Shown in pieces: positions 1 to 8,030 of a stretch of 34,019 nucleotides of DNA. Below the pieces are notes generated by a model. The model ran no database searches. It saw only the letters and a list, made by a program, of their open reading frames with translations, and was not told where the DNA came from. A program made the position numbers and the translations under genes. How positions within the stretch are numbered: the stretch's first letter is position 1; each line of letters opens with the position of its first letter. Source of the stretch: Thermoproteota archaeon (GTDB lineage: Archaea; Thermoproteota; Bathyarchaeia; Bathyarchaeales; Bathycorpusculaceae); NCBI GenBank assembly GCA_012513715.1, contig JAAZBP010000010.1, positions 1 through 34,019 of the forward strand. The letters are read 5' to 3'.

Positions 1-3000
1 ATTACTCTGGTAGTCAATGCCTAAAAGCTCTAAATGAAGAAGGTATAAAAACCGTTTTAATCAATCCAAATGTAGCCACTATACAAACTGATCCTCGATT
101 ATCAGGTAGGGTATATCTGCTACCCATAACCCCTGAATTTGTTGAAAAAGTAATAAAAAGAGAAAATCCCGATGGAATCCTATTAGGGTTCGGCGGTCAA
201 ACTGCACTTAACTGTGGTATAGAGCTTGAAAAACAAGGTATTTTAAAAAAATATGGTGTTAAAGTTTTAGGTACACCTGTTCAAGCTATAGAAGATACTG
301 GGGACCGTGAACGGTTCCGTCAAGCTATGCTCAAAGCAGGTGTTCCACCTCTAAAGAGCAAATCCGCTACTAGTGTAAACGAAGCTTTACAAATAGCTGA
401 GGAAATTGGTTACCCCGTTATTGTTCGTGTAGCTTATACTTTAGGCGGTAAGGGTTCTGGCATAGCTCATAACTTAAATGAACTTACAGAAATAGCGACC
501 CGTGGTATAGCTCAGAGCCGTATTAGCCAAATCCTTGTTGAAGAATATGTGGGCCATTGGAAAGAAGTTGAATACGAAGTAATGCGTGACTATGATGACA
601 ATTGTATAACAATATGTAATATGGAAAATTTTGATCCTATGGGTGTTCACACTGGTGACAGTATAGTAGTTGCTCCCTCTCAAACTATGACTAACCGTGA
701 ATATCATCTTATACGTTCAATATCAATAAATGCTATCCGTAGTCTTGGTATAGTTGGAGAATGTAACATTCAATGGGCACTCAACACTAAATCTGAGGAA
801 TGCCGCGTCATAGAAGTCAATTCAAGAATGTCCCGTAGCTCCGCACTAGCTAGCAAAGTAACTGGTTACCCTCTTGCTTATATAGCAACCAAATTAGCCA
901 TAGGCTACACTTTACCAGAACTCATAAACAAAGTAACTGAAGTCACTACCGCATGCTTCGAACCAGCACTAGATTACATAACTGTTAAAATCCCTCGTTG
1001 GGACCTGCAAAAATTCAAGAATGCAGACCGCCATGTCGGCCCTCAAATGCGTTCAGTTGGCGAAGTCATGGCAATCGGACGCTGTTTTGAAGAAGCACTA
1101 CAAAAAGCAGTGCGTATGCTGGATATTGGTAAGATCGGTATAGTTTGTAACCAAGACGACTACGAATCCGAATCAGAAGAACAACTACGTCGTGCGATTG
1201 CATTCCCAACTGATGAGAGACTTTACAAACTTGTTAAATCCATAAAAATTGGTATACCCATAATGGAAATTTACCGTTTAAGTGGTGTTGACCCATTTTT
1301 CCTAAACAAGATTAAGAATATAGTGGATATGGAAACCCAACTGTGTAAACTTAAACTCTCCGACGATAATGCCGCAGATATTATACATGAAGCTAAACGT
1401 CTAGGTTTTTCTGATGAGCAAATCGCTTTCTGTCAAAAAACAGATGAAATGACAATACGTTCATTCCGTAAGAAATTTAACCTTATTCCTGTGGTCAAAC
1501 AAATTGATACTTTAGCAGCTGAATGGCCTGCAAAAACCAATTATCTCTACATGACTTACGGTGGAGATGAAGATGACATAGAATTTAATAAAACACCCAG
1601 TAAGGTAATCGTTTTAGGTGCAGGTGTATTTCGAATCGGTTCAAGTGTAGAATTTGACTGGTGTGGCGTTAATACAATCTGGGCACTTAAAAAATATGGT
1701 ATAAAAGAAGCTATAATGGTCAATTATAACCCTGAAACTGTCTCTACAGACTACGATGTTTCTGATAAACTATATTTCGAAGAATTAACTACCGAACGCA
1801 TTTTAGATATTTATGACAAAGAAACACCATTTGGTGTTGTTACCAGCGTTGGCGGTCAAATCCCCAATAACTTATCTATGGTACTCTCTGAAGCAGGAGT
1901 AAATATTTTGGGTACCTCAGCCAAAGATGTGGATTTGGCAGAAGACCGCTCAAAATTCAGTGCCCTTCTTGATCAACTTGGGATTTCTCAACCTAAATGG
2001 AGCAAACTCCAATCTATAGAGGAAGCTAAACATTTTGCGCAAAAAATCGGGTATCCAGTAATTATTAGGCCAAGTTATGTACTTTCAGGGTCAGCTATGC
2101 GTGTAGCATACAATGAATCCGCTTTGGAAAATTTCTTGAATCTAGCGGCCAGAGTAAGTCGTGATCACCCTGTGGTCATAAGTAAATTCATCACCCGTGC
2201 AAAAGAAGTTGAAGTTGACGGCGTTTCTGACGGCGAAAATGTTTTCATCGGAGCAATAATGGAACACGTGGAAAATGCCGGTGTACACAGCGGAGATGCA
2301 ACAATGGTGATTCCACCTCAAGCATTAAAGCTCGAAGTTCAAAAAAATATTGAAGCAATAACACTTAGCATAGTTAAAGCACTTAAAATTCATGGACCTT
2401 ACAACATACAATATCTTGTTAAGGATGACGTAGTTAACGTAATCGAATGTAATTTAAGAGCATCTCGTTCTATGCCATTCGTAAGCAAAATACGTGGTAT
2501 AAACCTGATCGAGTTAGCTACTCTAGCGATGCTGGGTAGAAAAATCAACTGCTTAAATCTCTCACCGATGACAGTTGCACCACATGTTGGTGTCAAGGTT
2601 CCTCAATTCAGTTTTATGCGTCTAAGTGGAGCTGACCCAGTTTTAGGCGTAGAAATGCTTAGCACTGGTGAGGTAGCTTGTTTAGGCAAGAATTTTTCAG
2701 ATGCTTTCTTCAAAGCATTGCAGGCAGCTGAATTTAATATTCCACCCAACGGTGGTTCAGTTTTAATAAGTATAGGCGGAGATGAAGAGCGAAAAACCCG
2801 TATCGTGTCGATAGCTAAAGCTCTTGTTGATATGGGTTTCAAAATATATGCTACAATGAACACTGCAAAGGTACTTAACGCCAATGGTTTAGCCGCAATT
2901 GTACTCCATAAAGTTAGATCTCCAGAAGTCACTCCAAATATTCTTGACTATCTCCAAGAACGCAAAATCGATTTGGTTATAAATGTGCCTATAGCCAAAA

Positions 3001-3197
3001 AACGTTCAAACATAGCTGATATTATTACCGACGGCTATGTAATTCGTCGCCAAGCAGTAGAATTCAACATACCTGTAATCACTAACATACAACTTGCCGA
3101 GGCCCTAGTCGAGGTACTTAAAACAAAAGCTCAAAATGGCAACGATATTCGTTCACTTAACGAATATATGGCTGATTTATCCTGGAGACATTGGTGA
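1..3197 (+). CDS. carB: Carbamoyl-phosphate synthase large subunit, 5' partial
   Basis: Makes carbamoyl phosphate from bicarbonate, ATP and ammonia for pyrimidine and arginine synthesis, in the cytoplasm with the glutaminase subunit CarA. The frame is open from the first base: it reads YSGSQCLKALNEEG from position 3, the family's N-terminal segment, so the true start lies outside the window and roughly 30 residues are missing. The 1064 visible residues cover the usual order: first ATP-grasp domain, oligomerisation domain, second ATP-grasp domain (from about 1600) and the C-terminal MGS-like allosteric domain from about 2752, beginning GGSVLISIGGDEE. The two ATP-grasp halves are in one chain, unlike the split genes of some methanogens. 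It stops with TGA, and 214 bp without a gene follow. The family call is secure; carA is presumably upstream. Confidence 0.97.
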   Translation, partial: YSGSQCLKALNEEGIKTVLINPNVATIQTDPRLSGRVYLLPITPEFVEKVIKRENPDGILLGFGGQTALNCGIELEKQGILKKYGVKVLGTPVQAIEDTGDRERFRQAMLKAGVPPLKSKSATSVNEALQIAEEIGYPVIVRVAYTLGGKGSGIAHNLNELTEIATRGIAQSRISQILVEEYVGHWKEVEYEVMRDYDDNCITICNMENFDPMGVHTGDSIVVAPSQTMTNREYHLIRSISINAIRSLGIVGECNIQWALNTKSEECRVIEVNSRMSRSSALASKVTGYPLAYIATKLAIGYTLPELINKVTEVTTACFEPALDYITVKIPRWDLQKFKNADRHVGPQMRSVGEVMAIGRCFEEALQKAVRMLDIGKIGIVCNQDDYESESEEQLRRAIAFPTDERLYKLVKSIKIGIPIMEIYRLSGVDPFFLNKIKNIVDMETQLCKLKLSDDNAADIIHEAKRLGFSDEQIAFCQKTDEMTIRSFRKKFNLIPVVKQIDTLAAEWPAKTNYLYMTYGGDEDDIEFNKTPSKVIVLGAGVFRIGSSVEFDWCGVNTIWALKKYGIKEAIMVNYNPETVSTDYDVSDKLYFEELTTERILDIYDKETPFGVVTSVGGQIPNNLSMVLSEAGVNILGTSAKDVDLAEDRSKFSALLDQLGISQPKWSKLQSIEEAKHFAQKIGYPVIIRPSYVLSGSAMRVAYNESALENFLNLAARVSRDHPVVISKFITRAKEVEVDGVSDGENVFIGAIMEHVENAGVHSGDATMVIPPQALKLEVQKNIEAITLSIVKALKIHGPYNIQYLVKDDVVNVIECNLRASRSMPFVSKIRGINLIELATLAMLGRKINCLNLSPMTVAPHVGVKVPQFSFMRLSGADPVLGVEMLSTGEVACLGKNFSDAFFKALQAAEFNIPPNGGSVLISIGGDEERKTRIVSIAKALVDMGFKIYATMNTAKVLNANGLAAIVLHKVRSPEVTPNILDYLQERKIDLVINVPIAKKRSNIADIITDGYVIRRQAVEFNIPVITNIQLAEALVEVLKTKAQNGNDIRSLNEYMADLSWRHW

Positions 3198-3411
3198 CTT
3201 CGGATCTGTTAACTTTTCGTCTTATATCCTTTTTACAACTGAACTTACACCTATTGCGGTTAACTCTTTAACATATTTACCTCGTATAAAATTGAATAAA
3301 CTTACAGTCAACTAACCTATTTTTTATACATCAATGTTTGTTCTCTTTTTATTTGCGTAAATAATATATCCTCCCGTCACCTTTTCGATTGGCATTAAGG
3401 GTAAGGCCACT
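3198..3411 (+). promoter_or_regulatory. Intergenic region with putative promoter for the homocysteine operon
   Basis: This 214-bp AT-rich gap follows carB. Short T-runs just after the carB stop (about 3216-3236) could end carB transcription in the archaeal manner. A TATA-like stretch, ATTTTTTATACA, lies at about 3319-3330, and a second AT box (AATAATATAT) lies near 3360-3369; either could drive the next gene. An 8-codon ATG frame at 3334 (MFVLFLFA) is too short and unremarkable to call. Confidence 0.35.
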
Positions 3412-4914
3412 TTGTCTAACCAAGGCAGAACACGAACAATAGAAGAAATTAATCAAAAAATCCGGAGTGGTGACGTTCAGGTTCTCACTGCCGAGGAAAT
3501 GAAAAAACTAGTTGAAAGTAGCGGAGTCGAAGTTGCATTCAAAGAAGTAGATGTTGTTACAACAGGTACTTTTGGTGCAATGTGTTCTTCTGGTGCAATA
3601 ATTAACATTGGGCACTCTGACCCTCCAATTAAGATTGACCAAGCGTGGATCAACGGAGTAGAAGTTTGTCATCCCGGTGCAGCTGTAGATTTGTTCATTG
3701 GCGCTACCAACATGTGTAAAAAACAGCCATATGAATACGGGGGAGGTCATGTGATTCACGATTTAGTAGCAGGCAAAGAAGTAGAGTTCAGGGCAATGGC
3801 AAATGGAACTGATTGTTATCCTCGCACATCAATTAAAACCACTTTCACAAAAGATGATATTAACCAATTTCAACTTCTGAATTTTAGAAACTGTTATCAA
3901 CGTTATAACTGTGCTGTTAACAGTAGTGATGAAATTATTTACACTTACATGAATAAGCTTCTGCCTCACCTTCGAAACGCTACTTTTTCAGGGGCAGGAG
4001 AATTAAACCCTCTTATGAATGATCCAGACTATGAAACTATAGGTATTGGAACAAGAATATTTCTGGGTGGAGGTCCAGGTTATATAATCGGTGAGGGCAC
4101 TCAACATAGCCCCCAGAACCTTGATGGAACATTAATGGTGAAGGGTGACGCAAAGAAAATGTCTCCCGAATTCCTACGGGGCGCCTCCTTTACCAAATAT
4201 GGAACTTCACTCTATGTGGGTTTAGGTATACCTATACCCATCCTTAACGAGGGGTTGGCTAAGAAGACAGCCATTCGTGATAGAGACATATTTACAAACA
4301 TAGTGGATTATAGTGTGCCCAGAAGAGACCGCCCTAAATTCGGAAAAGTAAGCTATGAAGAGTTGAAATCTGGCTTAATAACAATAAAAGGCAAAAAGGT
4401 TAGAGTAAGCTCACTTTCAAGTATAAAGATGGCCAAGAAAGTTTCGCAGACTTTAAAATCGTGGATTGCAGAAGGATTATTCACTTTAACCTCACCTGTA
4501 GAAAGGTTACCCACTACTGCTACCTTTAAGCCAATGCGTCAAACAGAAGAAATTCCTTTTGTTGTAAGTGTTATGCATCCTGCAGTTACCTGTACAGAAG
4601 ATGAAGAAATAAGAGCCATCGCAGAACGTATAGTAACAAAATCAGTTAATCATATTGTAGTTATTGATGAGGTAGGTAAACTTCTGGGAATTGTTACATC
4701 CTGGGATATAACCCGTGCAATGGCAGAAGGTAAAACAGCGCTATCCGACATAGAATCCCACAACGTAATTACTGCTAAACCTGACGAACCTCTAGAAATA
4801 GCTTCCAAACGCATGGCTCAACATAACATATCTGCTTTACCGGTTATTGATATTGAAAAGAAAGTTCTTGGTATAGTTACTTCCGAAGACGTATCAAGAC
4901 TTCTAGGACGGTAA
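3412..4914 (+). CDS. L-aspartate semialdehyde sulfurtransferase (DUF39/HcyBio) with two CBS domains
   Basis: A 500-residue member of the DUF39 (COG1900, MA1821/MJ0100) family, which converts aspartate semialdehyde plus a sulfur donor into homocysteine in methanogens and other anaerobes. The DUF39 domain covers about residues 1-370, with TDCYPRTS at 132-140 and a glycine-rich GGPGYIIGEGTQH at 220-232. Cys58 and Cys135 are 77 residues apart, the same spacing as the two cysteines I recall as essential in MA1821 (54 and 131). Two CBS motifs follow (about 385-440 and 450-499), which usually bind adenosyl ligands and suggest allosteric control. The start is TTG; an in-frame ATG appears only at residue 30. 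The next two genes follow closely, at a 6-bp gap and a 4-bp overlap, giving the standard three-gene unit. Confidence 0.92.
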   Translation: MSNQGRTRTIEEINQKIRSGDVQVLTAEEMKKLVESSGVEVAFKEVDVVTTGTFGAMCSSGAIINIGHSDPPIKIDQAWINGVEVCHPGAAVDLFIGATNMCKKQPYEYGGGHVIHDLVAGKEVEFRAMANGTDCYPRTSIKTTFTKDDINQFQLLNFRNCYQRYNCAVNSSDEIIYTYMNKLLPHLRNATFSGAGELNPLMNDPDYETIGIGTRIFLGGGPGYIIGEGTQHSPQNLDGTLMVKGDAKKMSPEFLRGASFTKYGTSLYVGLGIPIPILNEGLAKKTAIRDRDIFTNIVDYSVPRRDRPKFGKVSYEELKSGLITIKGKKVRVSSLSSIKMAKKVSQTLKSWIAEGLFTLTSPVERLPTTATFKPMRQTEEIPFVVSVMHPAVTCTEDEEIRAIAERIVTKSVNHIVVIDEVGKLLGIVTSWDITRAMAEGKTALSDIESHNVITAKPDEPLEIASKRMAQHNISALPVIDIEKKVLGIVTSEDVSRLLGR

Positions 4915-4920
4915 AAGTAC

Positions 4921-5358
4921 ATGAAAAGGATACTAATTCGTTTCAATGAAAAGCAGGTTTCTGAACCAATAGCTACCGAAGTGCTCATAGAGCATAAAGT
5001 TCCTGCTGCAATTTTATCAGCACATATAAACTCAAAAGGCGGAGAAATAATAGCTGAAATCCCCGATGAATCACTAGATAAAATTGTTGAAGCCTTTCGC
5101 AAACGTGGAGTACTTGTAACAGTACCAAAACTAATTGATGTAGATAGCGAAAAATGTTTCAGTTGTGGTGCTTGCGTTGCACTATGTCCAGTAGAAGCAA
5201 TCAGTATTGATAACGATTATACCGTGCAGTTTGATAAAGAGAAATGTGTGGGCAGTACATGTAGTATATGTGTAGACGCTTGCCCCGTTAGGGCAATAAA
5301 ATCAATAAAACCCAACGGCGGTAACCACGCATTAAACAGTAAGGTAAAGAAAATTTGA
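4921..5358 (+). CDS. NIL-domain ferredoxin of homocysteine biosynthesis
   Basis: A 145-residue cytoplasmic protein. Residues 1-72 form a NIL domain, a ligand-binding fold also found in methionine transporters; the C-terminal half is a two-cluster ferredoxin. Cluster ligands are C79, C82, C85 and C89 (CX2CX2CX3CP), then C109, C114, C117 and C121 (CX4CX2CX3CP, a slightly longer first spacer). In methanogens this protein (MA1822 type) partners the DUF39 protein, probably supplying electrons or sulfur for homocysteine formation. It begins with ATG 6 bp after the DUF39 gene and its TGA overlaps the next start in TTGA, so translation is probably coupled. Confidence 0.92.
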   Translation: MKRILIRFNEKQVSEPIATEVLIEHKVPAAILSAHINSKGGEIIAEIPDESLDKIVEAFRKRGVLVTVPKLIDVDSEKCFSCGACVALCPVEAISIDNDYTVQFDKEKCVGSTCSICVDACPVRAIKSIKPNGGNHALNSKVKKI

Positions 5359-6056
5359 CAGATAAACTGTTCAAAGAAAGTTTTGCCTTAAAAGATACTC
5401 AATGTACCATTATTTCTGATAGCCAAAAAGCAGTACATGCTGCTATAGAATCTATTAAAAAATCCCGCCAAGAACTTGAAATATATGTTAGATTCAATCC
5501 TGCTTTCTTACATTCACTCACACCTATTTTAACACCTGAAAAACCTCTTGTAGCAAAGTTGATGGCTGAAGCATCACAAGAAGCTCAAGTTGGACCAATG
5601 GCGGCAGTAGCAGGAGCTATAGCTGATTTAGCTGTTGAAGCAATGAAAACCGAAGGCTGTCAAGTTGCAGTAGTGGAAAACGGTGGGGAAATAATGGCGA
5701 TTTCAAATCAGCCAATAGATGTTGCAATGATTGCTGGCGATGAGCCTTTATCAAAAAAGTTTGGTTTTAGGCTTACTGAATTTCCAATTGCGGTGGCGAC
5801 TAGCTCCGGAAGGTTTAGTCATGCTTTCAGTTTTGGAGATGCCGAAGCAGCTACTGTTTTCTGTAAAAACGCTGCATTAGCCGATTCAGTCGCTACTGCG
5901 GTGTGTAATCTGGTGAAAGACGATAATCCGCAGGTTGGTATCACTAATGGACTAAATAAGGGTAAATCAGTAGAAGGTGTAGAAGGGGTTTTGATTCTTT
6001 ATAAGGGACAGGTTGGAACTTGGGGAAAAATTCCCGAGATTATAAAGATCAGCTAA
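5355..6056 (+). CDS. UPF0280 family protein (COG2122), homocysteine-cluster partner
   Basis: A 233-residue protein of the UPF0280/COG2122 family, structurally related to the FAD-binding ApbE proteins. The family co-occurs with DUF39 and NIL-ferredoxin genes and has been linked genetically to sulfide-dependent homocysteine synthesis in Methanosarcina; its chemical role is not settled. Visible hallmarks are the conserved small-residue stretch VGPMAAVAGAIADLA at about 76-90 and VVENGGEI near 104. The TTG start overlaps the previous TGA by 4 bp; the first ATG is well inside the conserved region, so TTG is preferred. No signal peptide or membrane segment is seen. It is the last gene of the operon, followed by a long gap. 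Confidence 0.88.
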   Translation: MTDKLFKESFALKDTQCTIISDSQKAVHAAIESIKKSRQELEIYVRFNPAFLHSLTPILTPEKPLVAKLMAEASQEAQVGPMAAVAGAIADLAVEAMKTEGCQVAVVENGGEIMAISNQPIDVAMIAGDEPLSKKFGFRLTEFPIAVATSSGRFSHAFSFGDAEAATVFCKNAALADSVATAVCNLVKDDNPQVGITNGLNKGKSVEGVEGVLILYKGQVGTWGKIPEIIKIS

Positions 6057-6574
6057 TTTCTGTCTTCCAATAAACGCGTATTTGATTGTGCAGAAAATAA
6101 CGCTTCTGAAATAAACAATTTTATGGTCTTCTGACGACAGCTTAATGAATTCTTTTTTCAACTAAAGAAATAGTTGCTATTAACCTCTCTGGCAAGAAAG
6201 GCTAAAACTCTTTTTATTGTTGCGCACTAACATAGTTTATCCAGCCTTCGCAAATTACCTTCCTTACCTTTATCCAGAGTATGACAAAAATACTCGGTTC
6301 TTGTATTTAGCTATCTTCAGTGTAATTTACCTTTTTTTCATATCTTTTGTGTGCCCAGTCAGATGCTTTTTTGCATCTATTTAGGTCTCTTATAGTTAAT
6401 CACTACTTTTTGTACAATCTAATAGGTTTGCAAGATTCAATAGTTGATGCCGTCTAAAAGGTAGCCTTCAGAAAAACAGTTCATAGTTTTTCAAGTAGTC
6501 CCTCATTTTTATAAAAATCCCTTTAACATTTTTTATGCCATTTGGCGATTAACTGTTAAATTATCAACGCGTTT
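6057..6574. other. Gene-poor gap with two small perfect hairpins
   Basis: No convincing reading frame, tRNA or repeat is visible in these 518 bases on either strand; the AUG-initiated frames I traced on the plus strand stop within about ten codons. Two perfect inverted repeats stand out. One is GAGTAT at 6277-6282 with ATACTC at 6290-6295 (7-nt loop). The other is AGATGC at 6361-6366 with GCATCT at 6373-6378, whose loop is six T. The second could end the homocysteine transcript, or both could belong to a small RNA. A 14-bp palindrome, ATTTTTATAAAAAT, lies at 6505-6518. Confidence 0.4.
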
Positions 6575-6593
6575 CCGAAATGCTTATATTTTT
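6575..6593 (+). promoter_or_regulatory. Archaeal BRE/TATA promoter of the aromatic operon
   Basis: CCGAAA at 6575-6580 followed by the TATA-like TGCTTATATTTTT at 6581-6593 matches the archaeal BRE plus TATA pattern well. Transcription would be expected to begin about 25 bases downstream, near 6610-6616. That places the leader ORF (ATG at 6626) almost at the 5' end of the transcript and leaves a leader of about 160 nt before aspartokinase. Confidence 0.55.
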
Positions 6594-6625
6594 TAAGCCC
6601 TGACTGATTGGGCAGGCTCGAAGCA

Positions 6626-6715
6626 ATGTCCAATGTACAAACAAAAAGTGATGTCAATGCAATACCGTTCAATAGCTTCGGCTACGTCTTTTACTCTTTC
6701 TATTATTTTACTTAA
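6626..6715 (+). CDS. Putative Phe/Tyr-rich leader peptide of the aromatic operon
   Basis: A 29-codon ATG frame in the leader of the aspartokinase-aromatic operon. Its second half reads PFNSFGYVFYSFYYFT, so 9 of the 14 residues from 15 to 28 are Phe (5) or Tyr (4), the end products of the operon it precedes. Both synonymous codons are used for each residue. The TAA stop at 6713-6715 directly abuts the left arm of a 10-bp hairpin (6716-6753), which is followed by the aspartokinase ribosome site. A short TAGC/GCTA stem with a TTCG loop (6673-6684) lies inside the aromatic codons. No strong Shine-Dalgarno site precedes the ATG, but the predicted transcription start is only 10-16 bases upstream, which would suit near-leaderless initiation. 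The region is T-rich, which favours Phe and Tyr codons by chance, so the call rests on position and architecture together. Confidence 0.5.
   Translation: MSNVQTKSDVNAIPFNSFGYVFYSFYYFT
6673..6684 (+). promoter_or_regulatory. Small TTCG-loop hairpin inside the leader ORF
   Basis: TAGC and GCTA flank TTCG, giving a C(UUCG)G tetraloop in RNA, an unusually stable loop class, on a 4-bp stem. It sits among the aromatic codons of the leader ORF, where classic attenuators carry a pause hairpin. Short, so it could be chance. Confidence 0.3.
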
Positions 6716-6753
6716 GCCCAGAGCTAAACAATTTTTTGAGAAAAGTTCTGGGC
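6716..6753 (+). promoter_or_regulatory. 10-bp hairpin between leader ORF and aspartokinase
   Basis: GCCCAGAGCT at 6716-6725 pairs along its full length with AGTTCTGGGC at 6744-6753, with one G-U wobble. The 18-nt loop contains six T in a row (6732-6737). The left arm starts at the base after the leader TAA and the right arm ends 7 bases before the GGGTG ribosome site. There is no T-run after the stem, so it is not a bacterial-type terminator. In archaea the loop T-run itself could terminate, or the stem could control access to the ribosome site. Confidence 0.6.
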
Positions 6754-6772
6754 AAAGCAAGGGTGTAAAACA

Positions 6773-8017
6773 ATGGTAGGACATATATCTGACAAAAAAA
6801 TTGTGGTTAAATTCGGTGGCTCTAGTCTAGCTGATCATGAAAAGCTCCTCAAGGCAGTTATGGCAGTGGTGGATGAATATAAAAAAGGCACAAAAATCGC
6901 TGTTGTCGTCTCAGCTATGGGTAAAACAACCGATGTTTTAATGTCGACAGCGAGAAGTACATCTAATGGTAAACTAGAGAAAAAAGACCTCGATGATATA
7001 CTATCAATGGGTGAGAGGACTAGTGTGCGAATATTCTCAGCCGCTCTCAAGAATAACGGTGTATCTTCTTGCTACTTTGATCCTCTTGATTGTAATTGGC
7101 CCATCATAACTGATGATTCATTCCAAAACGCAAATCCTCTGCTTAAAGAATGTGAGAAGAAAATTAAAGACTATATTTTACCCCTCGTCGATAAAGGAAC
7201 TGTACCCGTGATAGCTGGTTTTGTGGGTAAAACAAATGCCGGTAAAATTACTACCCTCGGTCGAGGTGGTAGCGACACTACAGCTTTCCTGATTGCACAA
7301 GCTTTGAATGCTAATCAAGTGGTGCTTGTTACAGACGCAGACGGAATTATGTCAGGTGACCCTAAAATCGTTAATTCATCAGTTCGTCTACCAGAGATTA
7401 ATGTTAACACACTTATTGGACTTGCAGATTCAGGTGCAAAATTTATACACAGTAAAGCTCTAAAATATAAACCTAAAAATATTGATGTTAAAGTCATGAA
7501 CCATGCTTTAGGCGATTTAAGCAAAGAAGGTACAATAATTAAAGGTGTATTAGCCACAGAACTCGATGCCGAAATAGCTTTTCCCACACCAGTTGCTGAA
7601 ATCACTGTTATTGGTGATGGATTGTCTGTGAATCCTCACGTCATTACCGATATGGTGGAAGCAGTCAAACAATATTCTTTGCTCTTAGGTATGTCTATGA
7701 ATACAAACTCCATAATCCTTTATGTTTCTCAGGAGAGAAACCTTGAACCTTTAGTAGATGAACTTCATAAAATCACAATAAACAATAAAGAAACAATTGC
7801 GATGGCAGTCAAGAAAGATTTGGTCTTTATCAAAACTAGCGGTGTTGGACTAGAAGAAACCCATGGTATAATAGGCAGAATCAGCGAAGATTTATGTGTA
7901 AACGGCATAAACATTTCAGGTATTCTTACGATTACTTCAAGTATTCTGCTTTTTGTAGATTGGAACTATAAAGAGACAGCGTTAAAGTTAATTAAAAACG
8001 CGCTCAAGACAAATTGA
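6773..8017 (+). CDS. lysC: Aspartokinase
   Basis: Phosphorylates aspartate at the head of the aspartate family; its product leads, after reduction, to aspartate semialdehyde. The protein has 414 residues: an amino-acid kinase domain with KFGGSS at 13-18, MGERTS at 79-84, GRGGSDTT at 163-170 and VTDADGIMSGDP at 186-197, then a C-terminal ACT-type regulatory region from about 275. The start is ATG with GGGTG at 6761-6765, a 7-base spacer. It is the first of eleven closely packed genes for aromatic amino acids. This makes sense because the archaeal AroA' reaction consumes aspartate semialdehyde, so this copy may be dedicated to aromatics. Which amino acid binds the ACT domains cannot be read from the sequence. 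No aspartate-semialdehyde dehydrogenase gene is nearby. Confidence 0.95.
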   Translation: MVGHISDKKIVVKFGGSSLADHEKLLKAVMAVVDEYKKGTKIAVVVSAMGKTTDVLMSTARSTSNGKLEKKDLDDILSMGERTSVRIFSAALKNNGVSSCYFDPLDCNWPIITDDSFQNANPLLKECEKKIKDYILPLVDKGTVPVIAGFVGKTNAGKITTLGRGGSDTTAFLIAQALNANQVVLVTDADGIMSGDPKIVNSSVRLPEINVNTLIGLADSGAKFIHSKALKYKPKNIDVKVMNHALGDLSKEGTIIKGVLATELDAEIAFPTPVAEITVIGDGLSVNPHVITDMVEAVKQYSLLLGMSMNTNSIILYVSQERNLEPLVDELHKITINNKETIAMAVKKDLVFIKTSGVGLEETHGIIGRISEDLCVNGINISGILTITSSILLFVDWNYKETALKLIKNALKTN

Positions 8018-8030
8018 GGATGAAGTAAAC

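Noticed and set aside
6593-6784. 63-codon minus-strand frame opposite the aromatic leader
   Set aside because: It covers the leader ORF and hairpin antisense, has no ribosome site and no recognisable content. The plus-strand promoter and aspartokinase start explain the region better.
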